A stretch of 64,000 bases of DNA from Paraburkholderia phytofirmans OLGA172 (GTDB lineage Bacteria; Pseudomonadota; Gammaproteobacteria; Burkholderiales; Burkholderiaceae): positions 2,170,001 through 2,234,000 of the forward strand of contig NZ_CP014578.1 of assembly GCF_001634365.1 (NCBI RefSeq), read 5' to 3'. The first letter of the stretch is position 1, and each line of letters starts with the position of its first letter. The notes under the pieces are model-generated. The model was not told the DNA's origin and searched no databases. It saw nothing but the letters and a program-made list of their open reading frames with translations. The position numbers and the translations under genes are program-made. Shown here one piece after another: positions 30,178 through 39,371 of the stretch.

Positions 30178-31109
30178 GAATGACGGGGAGTTTGGATGAG
30201 CTGGGCGAATTCGGCCGGGGTGATAACGGTTTCGTTGCCGTCATGCTGGTGCCGCAATTCGTGGATGGCGATCGAGCGACCGTCGCCGCATATCGCGAAA
30301 ACGGCATTATCGCTTACGTGCAGGCCCGGCGGCAAATCCGAGCGAAGCGCGCCGGGCGCAGCCAGGCGCGCACGGGCGATGATGAAACGGTGACCTGCGA
30401 TATCGGTAAACGCGCCGGGATAGGGCGGCGCGACCGCCCGGATCAGGTTGTAGACTTGCTGCGCGGCTTGCGTCCAGTCGATCCGGCCGTCTTCAGGCTT
30501 GCGCCCGCCGTAGTAGCTGCCGTGCGACAGATCGTTCGGCAGATGCGGCGCTTCGCCCGCGAGCAGTGCCGGGAGCACGCGCCACAGGGTCTGCTCGGCG
30601 GCCACCGTGACCTTGTCGAACACTTGCGCGGCGGTGTCGTCGGGCAGGATCGGCACCGGCGTTTGCGCGATGATCGCGCCCGCATCGGGCTTGGCGGCCA
30701 TTTCGTGCAGCGTCGCGCCGGTTTCGGTTTCGCCGTGGATGACCGCCCAGTTGGTCGGCACGCGGCCACGGTACTTCGGCAGAAGCGAGCCGTGCATGTT
30801 GTAAGCGCCCCGTGCGGCGAGCGCCAGCAGATCGACCGGCAACATGTGGCGGTAGTAAAACGAAAAGATGAAGTCCGGGCGCGCGGCGCTCACCGCGGCG
30901 CGCAATTCCGGGCTTTTCGGATCGGCCGGCGTGACGACGGGAATGCCGTGCCCGGCCGCAACCGAGGCGACACTGCTGAACCAGATGTTTTCGGTTGGGC
31001 TGTCCTCATGCGTCACGACCAGCGCCACCTCGACGCCACGCGCGAGCAGCACCTGCAGGCAGCGCACGCCGACGTTGTGATACGCGAATACGACGGCGCG
31101 CGGCTTCAT
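30174..31109 (-). CDS. UDP-Ara4N formyltransferase (ArnA N-terminal-domain equivalent)
   Basis: 311 residues of the formyltransferase family. Catalytic residues are Asn104 and His106 ([13 protein letters not shown]) and Asp142 (KPDAGAII). A C-terminal Fmt-like domain follows. It transfers a formyl group from 10-formyl-tetrahydrofolate to UDP-Ara4N. It equals the N-terminal half of E. coli ArnA but is encoded separately, overlapping both neighbours by four bases, so the two halves are still made in step. Confidence 0.92.
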   Translation of the reverse strand: MKPRAVVFAYHNVGVRCLQVLLARGVEVALVVTHEDSPTENIWFSSVASVAAGHGIPVVTPADPKSPELRAAVSAARPDFIFSFYYRHMLPVDLLALAARGAYNMHGSLLPKYRGRVPTNWAVIHGETETGATLHEMAAKPDAGAIIAQTPVPILPDDTAAQVFDKVTVAAEQTLWRVLPALLAGEAPHLPNDLSHGSYYGGRKPEDGRIDWTQAAQQVYNLIRAVAPPYPGAFTDIAGHRFIIARARLAAPGALRSDLPPGLHVSDNAVFAICGDGRSIAIHELRHQHDGNETVITPAEFAQLIQTPRHS

Positions 31110-32149
31110 GGATTCGGGCCCTGATCGACCAACGGCGCGGCTTGCACGGCCTGCACCACCGTCTGACGCGGCGCTTCGGTCACGGTGGCGCCGTCGCGCT
31201 GCTCGAGAATCGTTTGCACCAGGTAACGCGGACGCGCGCGCACCTGCTGATAAATCCGGCCGATGTATTCACCGAGCAGGCCCAACGCGAAGATGATCAC
31301 GCCAAGCAGGAAGAAGATGACAGCGAACAGCGTGAACACACCTTGCACTTCCGCGCCGATGATGAAGCGGCGAATCAGCAGCAGCACGAACAGCGCGGCG
31401 GACCCGAGCGACAGGATCACGCCGATGAACGACAGCCATTGCAGCGGCACGACCGAGAAGCCGGTGACCAGGTCGAAATTCAAACGGATCAGGCTGTAAA
31501 GCGAGTACTTCGATTCGCCGGCAAAACGCTCTTCGTGCGCGACTTCGATCTCGACCGGATTCTGCGCGAAGGTGTATGCGAGCGCCGGAATGAAGGTGTT
31601 GATCTCACCGCAGCGATTGATCGTGTCGATGATGTGGCGGCTGTACGCGCGCAGCATGCAGCCCTGGTCGGTCATCTTGATGCGGGTGATGCGCTCGCGC
31701 AGACGGTTCATCGCGCGCGAGGCCTTGCGGCGCCACAAGCTGTCCTGGCGTTGCAGGCGGATCGTGCCGACGTAGTCGTAGCCTTCGCGCATCTTGTTGA
31801 CCAGCTTGGCGATTTCTTCCGGCGGATTCTGCAGGTCGGCGTCGAGCGTGATGACGATCTCGCCGCGCGATTGCTCGAAGCCCGCCAGAATCGCCATGTG
31901 CTGGCCGTAGTTGCCGTTCAGCAGAATCACGCGGGTCGTGTCGGGCCGCGCGCGGAACTGCTCGGCGAGCAGGGCGGCGGATTTGTCGCGGCTGCCGTCG
32001 TTGATGAAGATCACTTCATAGCCGGTGCCGAGCGCGTCGAGCGCCGGGTAGAGGCGCGCGAACAGCGCGGCCAGCCCGGCTTCCTCGTTGTACACCGGGA
32101 TGATGATCGACACTTCCGGTGCGACGGCGCGATGTTCCGAATAACTCAT
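31106..32149 (-). CDS. arnC: Undecaprenyl-phosphate Ara4FN transferase ArnC
   Basis: 347 residues. The N-terminal GT-A glycosyltransferase domain starts VSIIIPVYNEEAGLAALF and includes ITLDADLQNPPEE (the DxD-type metal site). Two membrane helices follow at about residues 232-300. It moves Ara4FN from UDP to undecaprenyl phosphate on the cytoplasmic face of the inner membrane. It overlaps the formyltransferase gene by four bases and lies six bases after arnB. Confidence 0.93.
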   Translation of the reverse strand: MSYSEHRAVAPEVSIIIPVYNEEAGLAALFARLYPALDALGTGYEVIFINDGSRDKSAALLAEQFRARPDTTRVILLNGNYGQHMAILAGFEQSRGEIVITLDADLQNPPEEIAKLVNKMREGYDYVGTIRLQRQDSLWRRKASRAMNRLRERITRIKMTDQGCMLRAYSRHIIDTINRCGEINTFIPALAYTFAQNPVEIEVAHEERFAGESKYSLYSLIRLNFDLVTGFSVVPLQWLSFIGVILSLGSAALFVLLLIRRFIIGAEVQGVFTLFAVIFFLLGVIIFALGLLGEYIGRIYQQVRARPRYLVQTILEQRDGATVTEAPRQTVVQAVQAAPLVDQGPNP

Positions 32150-32155
32150 TTCCGC

Positions 32156-33307
32156 TTATTTTCCGTATTGTTCGCAAATTTCGTTGACCGCGCGGCAGAC
32201 CCGCTCCACGTCGCCCTCGTTCATCAGCGTGAACAGCGGCAGCGTGACGGTGGTGGCGCCGAAGCGCTCCGCGTGCGGGAACATCCCTTCCTTGAAGCCG
32301 CGCGCACGGTACAGCGAGAACAGGTGAATCGCCGGATAGTGCACGCCCGAACCGATGCCGCGTTCCTTCAACAGGCCCATGAAGCCGGCGCGGTCGATCG
32401 ACAGCTTTTCGAGCGGCAGCGTGATCTGGAACATGTGCCAGTTGCTGTTCTCGAAGTCGGCAAGCGGCAGGCCGATGCCCAGCTTGAGCGCCGCGCCGCC
32501 TTCGAGTCCAGCGAAATAGGCGCGCACGAGCTTTTTGCGCTGTGCAAGGAAACGCTCCAGATGCGGCAGCTGACCGAGGCCGACACGCGCGGCGACGTCC
32601 GTCAGGTTGTACTTGCCGCCCAGCACGTCGCAGTCCATGCCGTCGAAGCCGGTGCGGGTGATGCCTTGCAGGCGGTACTTCTGGGCGAGGATCGCTTCTT
32701 CCTCGTTGTTCAGCACCAGGGCGCCGCCTTCGATCGAGGTCAGATTCTTGTTCGCGTGAAAGCTGAACGAGACCATATCGCCGAGCCTGCCGATGCGCTC
32801 GCCTTTCCACGTCGAGCCGAACGCCTGCGCGGCGTCTTCGATTACGCGCAGCTTGTGGGCGCGAGCGATGTCATACAGCCGGTCCATGTCGACCGGCAGC
32901 CCCGACAGGTAAACCGGAATAATCGCCTTGGTGCGCGGCGTGATGGCCTTTTCCAGCAGGTCCAGGTCGATGTTGCGGGTCACCGGGTCGATATCGACGA
33001 ACACCGGCGTCGCGCCGACTTCATAGACCACATTGCTGGTCGCGACCCACGAGGCGGGGGTGGTGATGACTTCGTCGCCTTCGCCCACGCCCGCGATACG
33101 CAGCCCGATTTCGAGCGTCGCGGTGCCGGAATTGAACGTGCGCACCGGGCGGCCGCCGCAGAACTCGGACAACGCCGCTTCGAACTTCTGGTTCTGCGGG
33201 CCGGTCGTGATCCAACCGGAGCGGAGCACGTCGACGACGCCCTGAATCGTTTCTTCATCGATCTCAGGTTTGACAAACGGCAAAAACGGGACTGGTGACT
33301 GGCTCAT
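32156..33307 (-). CDS. arnB: UDP-4-amino-4-deoxy-L-arabinose aminotransferase ArnB
   Basis: 383 residues from the ATG at 33307. It is a DegT/DnrJ/EryC1-type PLP enzyme; the PLP lysine is Lys187 (FSFHANKNLTSIEGG), with the conserved HKLRVIEDAAQAFG segment before it. It transaminates UDP-4-keto-arabinose with glutamate to give UDP-Ara4N. It heads the compact arnB-arnC-formyltransferase-decarboxylase-arnD block. The 258 bases upstream contain no gene and should hold a promoter. Confidence 0.94.
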   Translation of the reverse strand: MSQSPVPFLPFVKPEIDEETIQGVVDVLRSGWITTGPQNQKFEAALSEFCGGRPVRTFNSGTATLEIGLRIAGVGEGDEVITTPASWVATSNVVYEVGATPVFVDIDPVTRNIDLDLLEKAITPRTKAIIPVYLSGLPVDMDRLYDIARAHKLRVIEDAAQAFGSTWKGERIGRLGDMVSFSFHANKNLTSIEGGALVLNNEEEAILAQKYRLQGITRTGFDGMDCDVLGGKYNLTDVAARVGLGQLPHLERFLAQRKKLVRAYFAGLEGGAALKLGIGLPLADFENSNWHMFQITLPLEKLSIDRAGFMGLLKERGIGSGVHYPAIHLFSLYRARGFKEGMFPHAERFGATTVTLPLFTLMNEGDVERVCRAVNEICEQYGK

Positions 33308-33565
33308 GAATGCTTCGCTCGATTGAAAGGGGCACAACCCGGAGGGCGCGAAGTAGATCACAAACTACGCGCAAACCCAAGGCTACGGCTAAAAAAGGGC
33401 GCAACCGCCAAACCTACCACGGCCAACCTTACGTTTTACTTAGCCGGCGACGGTGCCCGGCTTAGCGCATCTGTTGCCGCCGGTATTGTCGCTGCGCTTG
33501 CACCGGTGCCGGCAATAAACGGTAATAAATCGTGCCCGGCGCAGCGCGGCCGGGGCATGGCGCGC

Positions 33566-33937
33566 CTAGCTGCGCGCCACGACGACGACGCCGATCAGGA
33601 TGACGCCGATCCCTACCAGCTTCTGTGCCGACAACACTTCGCCGAATAGATACCACGCCGCGAACGCGTTGACGACGTATCCGAGCGACAACATCGGATA
33701 GGCAATCGACACGTCCACCCGCGAGAGTCCGACCACCCAAACGCCCACGCTGATCACGTAGCAGGCCAGCCCGCCGATGATCGGTGGCTGCGTTGCGAGC
33801 CGGAAGGCGATGGGCAGGATGTTCGCACGGGAGAAATCGAAGTGTCCAACGGCATTCGTTCCGGCTTTGAGCAGCAATTGCGCGCCGGCGTTCAACGTGA
33901 CGCCGGCGAGGATGCAAAAGAGGGAAATCGGGTTCAT
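33566..33937 (-). CDS. Small EamA/SMR-type membrane protein, probable Ara4N-lipid flippase subunit
   Basis: 123 residues with four hydrophobic helices (opening SLFCILAGVTLNAGAQLLLK, ending VGIGVILIGVVVVARS). Size and topology match ArnE/ArnF, which together flip undecaprenyl-phosphate-Ara4N in E. coli. Only one such gene is present here, so it may work as a homodimer. It lies between arnT and arnB, 25 bases after arnT, which supports the assignment. Confidence 0.8.
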   Translation of the reverse strand: MNPISLFCILAGVTLNAGAQLLLKAGTNAVGHFDFSRANILPIAFRLATQPPIIGGLACYVISVGVWVVGLSRVDVSIAYPMLSLGYVVNAFAAWYLFGEVLSAQKLVGIGVILIGVVVVARS

Positions 33938-33962
33938 CGAACGGTCGGTTCCTCAGATGGGG

Positions 33963-35711
33963 TCATTGTTGTGGTTTTTCCACTGGCGCGGGTGCGCTCT
34001 GTGCTGCTGCACCGGATGTGGGCGAGGGCACCGCCACGGGCTTCACCACCACCACCCGGCGTGAGTCGCGCGCGATCACCTGCATCGGCAGCCCCTCTTT
34101 GAGCAGCCGGTCGTAAGTCGGCGGCGGGATCAGCGCGAGCGCATAGCGCTCGGCCTTCCAGCGATCGATCCACGCGTCGATCGACGGCACCCATTTCTGC
34201 GGTTCGACGGACACGCCGAACGCCAGTTCGTCGGGATGTTCGACCATGATCATCGTGTGGTCGACATAGAACGGCAGCGTGTGGTCGAGCACGCCGACCG
34301 AGTAGAACGGCGTATCGGCCGGCAACTTTGCGATCTCGGCCTTGATCGCGGGCGCGAGCGGCGCGCCGGAGCTCAGACGGCCGAACACGTCGTGACCCGT
34401 GCCGGCAATCGTACCGAGCAGCAGCCACGCCACACCAAAGCTCGCGACGGCGCCGAGCGTGCCAGCGCGGCTGCGGCGGTTCAGCCACAGCGCGGCCAGC
34501 GTAAGCACGAAGGCGACGCCGAGTGCCGCCAGCACCCAGGTGCGGTATTCGACATACAACTCAGTCGGGTTGCGTGCATTGCCGAAGCGCGACATGAACA
34601 GCGCGGCAAACGCGGCTACGACCAGAAACAGCGCATAGCCGGCCAGATGGCGGCGCAACTGGTCGCGTGTGACGAGCGGCAGATACATGCCGACGATCAG
34701 GGCGATCGGCGGGGCGATCGGCAGCGTGTAGGACAGGAGCTTCGAGTGCGATGCGCTGAAGAACAGGAAGATGAACGCGGTCCACACCAGCATCAGCGTG
34801 ACCGGCGCAAAGCCGTTCGGCTGGCGCGGCAGGCGCCACGCGTGGCGCACGCTCTGGAAGGTCACCGACAACCACGGCAGGAAGCCGACCAGCAGCACCG
34901 GCACGAAGTAATAGAACGGCCCCGGGCGGTTCTGTTCAGGCGTCAAATAGCGCTTGAACTGTTGAACGATGAAGAAGAAGTTCAGGAATTCCGGGTTGCG
35001 CTGCTGCACCAGCACGAACCACGGCGTGACGATCGCGAAGAACACGATCAGGCCGCCGATCAGATGCAGGCGCTTCCACACGGCCCAGTCGCGTGCGGCC
35101 AGGGTGTACAGCACCAGTACCGCACCCGGCAGGATGATGCCCACGAGTCCCTTGGACAGCACCGCCAGCGCCATCGCCCCCCAGCAGACCCACATCCATG
35201 CCCGCACGTTGGCGGTCGGCAGGCTGGGGCGCTGCGCCAGCAGCAGCGTGCAGAGCGTCAGTTCCATCCAGAACGACAGGCCCATGTCGAGCGTGTTGAA
35301 GTGGCCCATCAGGTTCCAGTACGGCGACGTAGCCAGCACGATCGCCGCGAACACGCCGGTCGCCGCGTTGAACACGCGCGCGCCGGTAAAGCCGATCAGC
35401 AGCACGCCGGCAAAGCCCGTCAGCGCGGTGTAGAGCCGCGCCTGCCATTCGCCGATGCCGAACCACGCGAACGTCAGCGCGTTCGCCCAGGTTTGCAGCG
35501 GCGGCTTCTCGAAATACTTGTAGCCGTTGTAGCGCGGCGTGATCCAGTCGCCGGTGACGAACATTTCGCGTGCCATTTCGGCGTAGCGGCCTTCGTCGCT
35601 CGGCAGCAGATGGCGCCAGCCGAGCGGCACGAACCAGATCACGGCGAGGGCCAGCACCAGCAGCAGGATCGTGGAGCGATTGAGCGGTAGCCTCGTCGGC
35701 GTATCGTTCAT
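33963..35711 (-). CDS. arnT: Lipid A Ara4N transferase ArnT (GT83/PMT family)
   Basis: 582 residues from the ATG at 35711. About a dozen membrane helices; the first periplasmic loop carries the family motif LLPSDEGRYAEMAREM and DWITPRYNGYKYFEKPPLQTW in two pieces, with the acidic residues expected for this GT-C fold. A soluble periplasmic domain follows from about residue 440. It transfers Ara4N to lipid A in the inner membrane, giving polymyxin resistance. The last residues are an Ala/Pro-rich tail. Confidence 0.92.
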   Translation of the reverse strand: MNDTPTRLPLNRSTILLLVLALAVIWFVPLGWRHLLPSDEGRYAEMAREMFVTGDWITPRYNGYKYFEKPPLQTWANALTFAWFGIGEWQARLYTALTGFAGVLLIGFTGARVFNAATGVFAAIVLATSPYWNLMGHFNTLDMGLSFWMELTLCTLLLAQRPSLPTANVRAWMWVCWGAMALAVLSKGLVGIILPGAVLVLYTLAARDWAVWKRLHLIGGLIVFFAIVTPWFVLVQQRNPEFLNFFFIVQQFKRYLTPEQNRPGPFYYFVPVLLVGFLPWLSVTFQSVRHAWRLPRQPNGFAPVTLMLVWTAFIFLFFSASHSKLLSYTLPIAPPIALIVGMYLPLVTRDQLRRHLAGYALFLVVAAFAALFMSRFGNARNPTELYVEYRTWVLAALGVAFVLTLAALWLNRRSRAGTLGAVASFGVAWLLLGTIAGTGHDVFGRLSSGAPLAPAIKAEIAKLPADTPFYSVGVLDHTLPFYVDHTMIMVEHPDELAFGVSVEPQKWVPSIDAWIDRWKAERYALALIPPPTYDRLLKEGLPMQVIARDSRRVVVVKPVAVPSPTSGAAAQSAPAPVEKPQQ

Positions 35712-35800
35712 GGATTTCAACCTTTTTGGCGACGCCGCGCAGGCGGCGTTGCGTTGTTGTTCGGAAATGGCGATTGGTGCGTCGAGGGAGCCGGCGGCCG

Positions 35801-36175
35801 TTACGCTTCGATCAGCAACGCGGCCGCGACCTTGCGGCCCTCGGCCATCAGAATGTTGTAGGTGCGGCAGGCGGCCTTGAAGTCCATCGTTTCGACGCCG
35901 ATGCGTTTGGCGGTGAGCGCCGCGATCAGGCGCGGATGCGGGAAGCGCAACCGTTCACCGCTGCCGAACACGACCACTTCGGGCGCGGCGTCCACCAGCA
36001 TCGCGAAGTGTTCGGCGCTCAGGTCGTCGAACGAGGAGACGGGCCATGGGATGACGGGCGCGTCCGGCAGCACGAGAATGCTGCCCGAATGGCGCACCAG
36101 ATTGATTTCGACATAGTCGGCGCCGTAGCCGGTGACGGTATTGAGGGCGCCGCTGGAATCCTGATGTAATTTCAA
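35801..36175 (-). CDS. Mth938/Xcc1710-like domain protein (DUF498)
   Basis: 124 residues. Family pieces are TVTGYGADYVEINLVRHSGS, VVVFGSGERLRFP and GVETMDFKAACRTYNILMAEGR. This small alpha/beta fold occurs from archaea to man with no settled biochemical role. It lies 89 bases upstream of arnT on the same strand, so it may be co-transcribed, but no functional link to lipid A is evident. Confidence 0.85.
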   Translation of the reverse strand: MKLHQDSSGALNTVTGYGADYVEINLVRHSGSILVLPDAPVIPWPVSSFDDLSAEHFAMLVDAAPEVVVFGSGERLRFPHPRLIAALTAKRIGVETMDFKAACRTYNILMAEGRKVAAALLIEA

Positions 36176-36716
36176 ATTCGTTTTCCGAAGTCGTCGTGAG
36201 ACATCATGCGTGTTGGCGGCCTGACCGGGCAGAACGGAATCAGGGCCGCTTGACGCGAGTGGGACACGCGAATGGCACAGAAGCGGCCGAAAAGGCTTGC
36301 CGTTGCGGTTGGTGCATTGCGGAAGCAGGCCAAAATCCGCTAAATTATAACTTTTTAGCCGCCTTGCGGCGCCCCTCGCTCAAGTGCCACCTCATGTGCT
36401 GTCATAAGCCGCGCTGAGAACATGAGCGAGGCCTATCGGCTACCTGCCTTGGTTTTGCCCGCTTTTCGTCGGATTTTCGACTGTTTTTTATCTGCTTTGG
36501 GTCTGCTTTTTGGTCTGTCTGGCTGCTGCGCCGGCGCAATCCGCCGGACGCGCGCCTAGCCAGCCCGGAAAGCCGGCCCAATCCGCGTCTGGCGGCTCGA
36601 TCCGTGTCCGGCGGGCCTGCCGCGTCATAATCCCCCATATCGGCGGACTTGCCGGGGTCCCGTTTTTTCGCCCCCGCTGGTTCGCCCAAGCCCATCAACA
36701 GGATGAAGTGCCCGCC
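36176..36716. other. 541-base region upstream of alaA without a gene
   Basis: No credible gene is visible on either strand. An AT-rich element (CTAAATTATAAC, about 36339-36350) with TTGCGG about 18 bases upstream could be a promoter reading toward alaA, which would give an unusually long leader of over 350 bases. A small hairpin (GCCGCCTTGCGGC) lies just after it. Confidence 0.5.
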
Positions 36717-37955
36717 GTGAAACCGATTCTCAAATCCAACAAGTTGTTGAATGTCTGCTACGACATTCGCGGGCCTGTCCTCGAACATGCGAAGCGGCTC
36801 GAAGAAGAGGGCCACCGCATCATTAAGCTGAACATCGGCAATCTCGCGCCGTTTGGCTTCGACGCGCCGGATGAAATCATCCAGGACATGATCCTGAATC
36901 TGCCGGGTTCGTCCGGCTACTCGGATTCCAAGGGCGTGTTCGCCGCGCGCAAGGCGATCATGCATTACACGCAGCAAAAGGGCGTGCATGGCGTCGAACT
37001 GGACGACATCTACATCGGCAATGGCGCCTCCGAACTGATCGTGATGGCGCTCCAAGGCCTCCTGAACGATGGCGACGAAGTGTTGCTGCCCGCACCGGAC
37101 TACCCGCTGTGGACCGCCGGCGTCAGCCTGTCGGGCGGCACGCCGGTGCATTACATCTGCGACGAATCGAACAGCTGGATGCCGGATCTGGACGACATCC
37201 GCGCGAAAATCACGCCGAACACGCGTGCGCTCGTCGTCATCAATCCGAACAACCCCACCGGCGCGCTGTACTCGGACGAACTGCTGCTCGGCCTGATCGA
37301 GATCGCCCGCCAGCACGGCCTCGTGATCTTCGCCGACGAGGTCTACGACAAGATCGTCTACGACGGCAAGAAGCACACGTCGATGGCCGCGCTCTCCGAA
37401 GACGTGCTCACCGTCACATTCAACAGCCTCTCGAAGAGCTACCGTTCGTGCGGGTACCGCGCCGGCTGGATGTTTATTTCGGGCCTGACCGGCGAGAACC
37501 GCCGCAATGGCAAAGACTATTTCGAAGGGCTCGGCATTCTGGCCTCGATGCGCCTATGCCCGAACGTGCCCGGCCAGTACGCGATCCAGACCGCGCTTGG
37601 CGGCTATCAAAGCATCAACGACCTGATCCTGCCGAGCGGGCGCCTGTACAAACAGCGCGAACTCGCGTATGACATGCTGACGGCCATCCCCGGCGTGAGC
37701 TGCGTGAAGCCCGAGGCGGCGCTGTACATGTTCCCGCGCCTCGATCCGAAGATTTATCCGATCCAGGACGACCAGCAGTTCATCCTCGACCTCCTGCTGG
37801 AAGAGCGCGTGCTGCTGGTGCAAGGCACCGGTTTCAACTGGAAAACGCCGGATCACTTCCGCGTTGTGTTCCTGCCGAACGTGGACGACCTCGCGGATTC
37901 GATCAACCGGATCGCGCGCTTCCTCGACGGCTACCGCAAACGCCACACGGCTTGA
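36717..37955 (+). CDS. alaA: Glutamate-pyruvate aminotransferase AlaA
   Basis: 412 residues from a GTG at 36717, chosen because VKPILKSNKLLNVCYDIRGP aligns with the start of E. coli AlaA (YfbQ). The class I/II PLP lysine is Lys240 (SLSKSYRSCG), with VINPNNPTGA and FADEVYD as further landmarks. It makes alanine from pyruvate and glutamate in the cytoplasm. It lies 76 bases before hom, a common neighbour in beta-proteobacteria. Confidence 0.93.
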   Translation: MKPILKSNKLLNVCYDIRGPVLEHAKRLEEEGHRIIKLNIGNLAPFGFDAPDEIIQDMILNLPGSSGYSDSKGVFAARKAIMHYTQQKGVHGVELDDIYIGNGASELIVMALQGLLNDGDEVLLPAPDYPLWTAGVSLSGGTPVHYICDESNSWMPDLDDIRAKITPNTRALVVINPNNPTGALYSDELLLGLIEIARQHGLVIFADEVYDKIVYDGKKHTSMAALSEDVLTVTFNSLSKSYRSCGYRAGWMFISGLTGENRRNGKDYFEGLGILASMRLCPNVPGQYAIQTALGGYQSINDLILPSGRLYKQRELAYDMLTAIPGVSCVKPEAALYMFPRLDPKIYPIQDDQQFILDLLLEERVLLVQGTGFNWKTPDHFRVVFLPNVDDLADSINRIARFLDGYRKRHTA

Positions 37956-38031
37956 GATGGACGGCGCGCCCGGCACGCGCCGCGGCCAGCCCCAGTTTCC
38001 TTTTAATCATTTACTCGAAAACACACGCTGC

Positions 38032-39363
38032 ATGGAACCGATCAAAGTTGGACTGCTGGGCTTCGGCACGGTAGGCAGCGGCACCTTCACGGTACTGCGC
38101 CGCAATCAGGAAGAAATCAAACGCCGCGCGGGCCGCGGCATTGAGATCGCGCGCATTGCCGTGCGCAATCCCGCCAAGGCGGCCGCGGCGCTCGGCAGTG
38201 AAGCTGGCACCGTGGCGCTGACGGATGATTTCAACGCGGTGGTCGACGATCCGTCGATCGATATCGTGGCGGAAATGATCGGCGGCACGGGCGTGGCGCG
38301 CGAGCTCGTCCTGCGCGCGATCAACAACCGCAAGCATGTGGTCACGGCCAACAAGGCGCTGCTCGCCGTGCATGGCACGGAGATTTTCGAAGCGGCGCGC
38401 GCCAACGGCGTGATGGTGGCGTTCGAAGCGGCGGTGGCGGGCGGCATTCCGATCATCAAGGCGCTGCGCGAAGGGCTCACGGCCAATCGCATCCAGTACA
38501 TTGCCGGCATCATCAACGGCACGACGAACTACATCCTCTCGGAAATGCGCGACCGTGGGCTCGACTTCGCGACCGCGCTGAAAGCCGCGCAGGACCTGGG
38601 TTACGCCGAAGCCGATCCGACCTTCGACATCGAAGGTGTGGACGCCGCCCACAAGGCGACGATCATGAGCGCGATCGCGTTCGGCGTGCCGGTGCAATTC
38701 GACAAGGCCTACGTCGAAGGCATCAGCAAGCTGGCTGCAATCGACATCAAATACGCTGAAGAACTTGGCTACCGCATCAAGCTGCTCGGCATCTCGCGCC
38801 GTACGGACAAGGGTATCGAATTGCGCGTGCATCCCACGCTGATTCCGGAAAAACGCCTGCTGGCGAACGTGGAAGGCGCGATGAACGCGGTCGTCGTGCA
38901 CGGCGACGCGGTTGGCTCCACGCTGTACTACGGCAAGGGCGCGGGCGCGGAGCCGACGGCCTCCGCCGTGGTGGCCGACCTGGTCGACGTGACGCGTCTG
39001 CATACGGCGGACCCGGAGCATCGCGTGCCGCATCTGGCGTTCCAGCCTGACAGCCTGTCGAGCACGCCGATCCTGCCGATCGACGAAGTGACGAGCGGCT
39101 ACTACCTGCGTCTGCGGGTGGCGGACGTGACGGGCGTGCTGGCCGACATCACGCGCATTCTGGCGGATAGGGGCATTTCGATCGACGCGTTGCTGCAGAA
39201 GGAATCGGAGCAGGTCGATGCGAACGGCAAGGGCGAAACCGACATCATCCTGATTACGCACGAAACGGTTGAAAAGAACGTCAACGCGGCGATCAAGACG
39301 ATCGAAGCGCTGAAGACCGTTGTCTCGCAAGTCACGAAGCTGCGCATGGAAGCGCTGAACTAG
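38032..39363 (+). CDS. hom: Homoserine dehydrogenase
   Basis: 443 residues from the ATG at 38032. The NAD(P) motif is LLGFGTVGSGTF. The catalytic domain contains GIINGTTNYILSEM and EADPTFDIEGVDAAHK. An ACT domain at about residues 355-430 (LRVADVTGVLADITRILADRG) suggests feedback control by threonine. It reduces aspartate semialdehyde to homoserine for Thr and Met synthesis. No clear ribosome site precedes the start. thrC follows after 8 bases. Confidence 0.95.
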   Translation: MEPIKVGLLGFGTVGSGTFTVLRRNQEEIKRRAGRGIEIARIAVRNPAKAAAALGSEAGTVALTDDFNAVVDDPSIDIVAEMIGGTGVARELVLRAINNRKHVVTANKALLAVHGTEIFEAARANGVMVAFEAAVAGGIPIIKALREGLTANRIQYIAGIINGTTNYILSEMRDRGLDFATALKAAQDLGYAEADPTFDIEGVDAAHKATIMSAIAFGVPVQFDKAYVEGISKLAAIDIKYAEELGYRIKLLGISRRTDKGIELRVHPTLIPEKRLLANVEGAMNAVVVHGDAVGSTLYYGKGAGAEPTASAVVADLVDVTRLHTADPEHRVPHLAFQPDSLSSTPILPIDEVTSGYYLRLRVADVTGVLADITRILADRGISIDALLQKESEQVDANGKGETDIILITHETVEKNVNAAIKTIEALKTVVSQVTKLRMEALN

Positions 39364-39371
39364 GCCGAACT

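Noticed and set aside
30995..33298. A 767-residue open frame on the + strand opposite arnC and arnB
   Set aside because: It lies antisense to two clearly recognised genes, has Arg/His-rich composition typical of GC-rich shadow frames and no domain.
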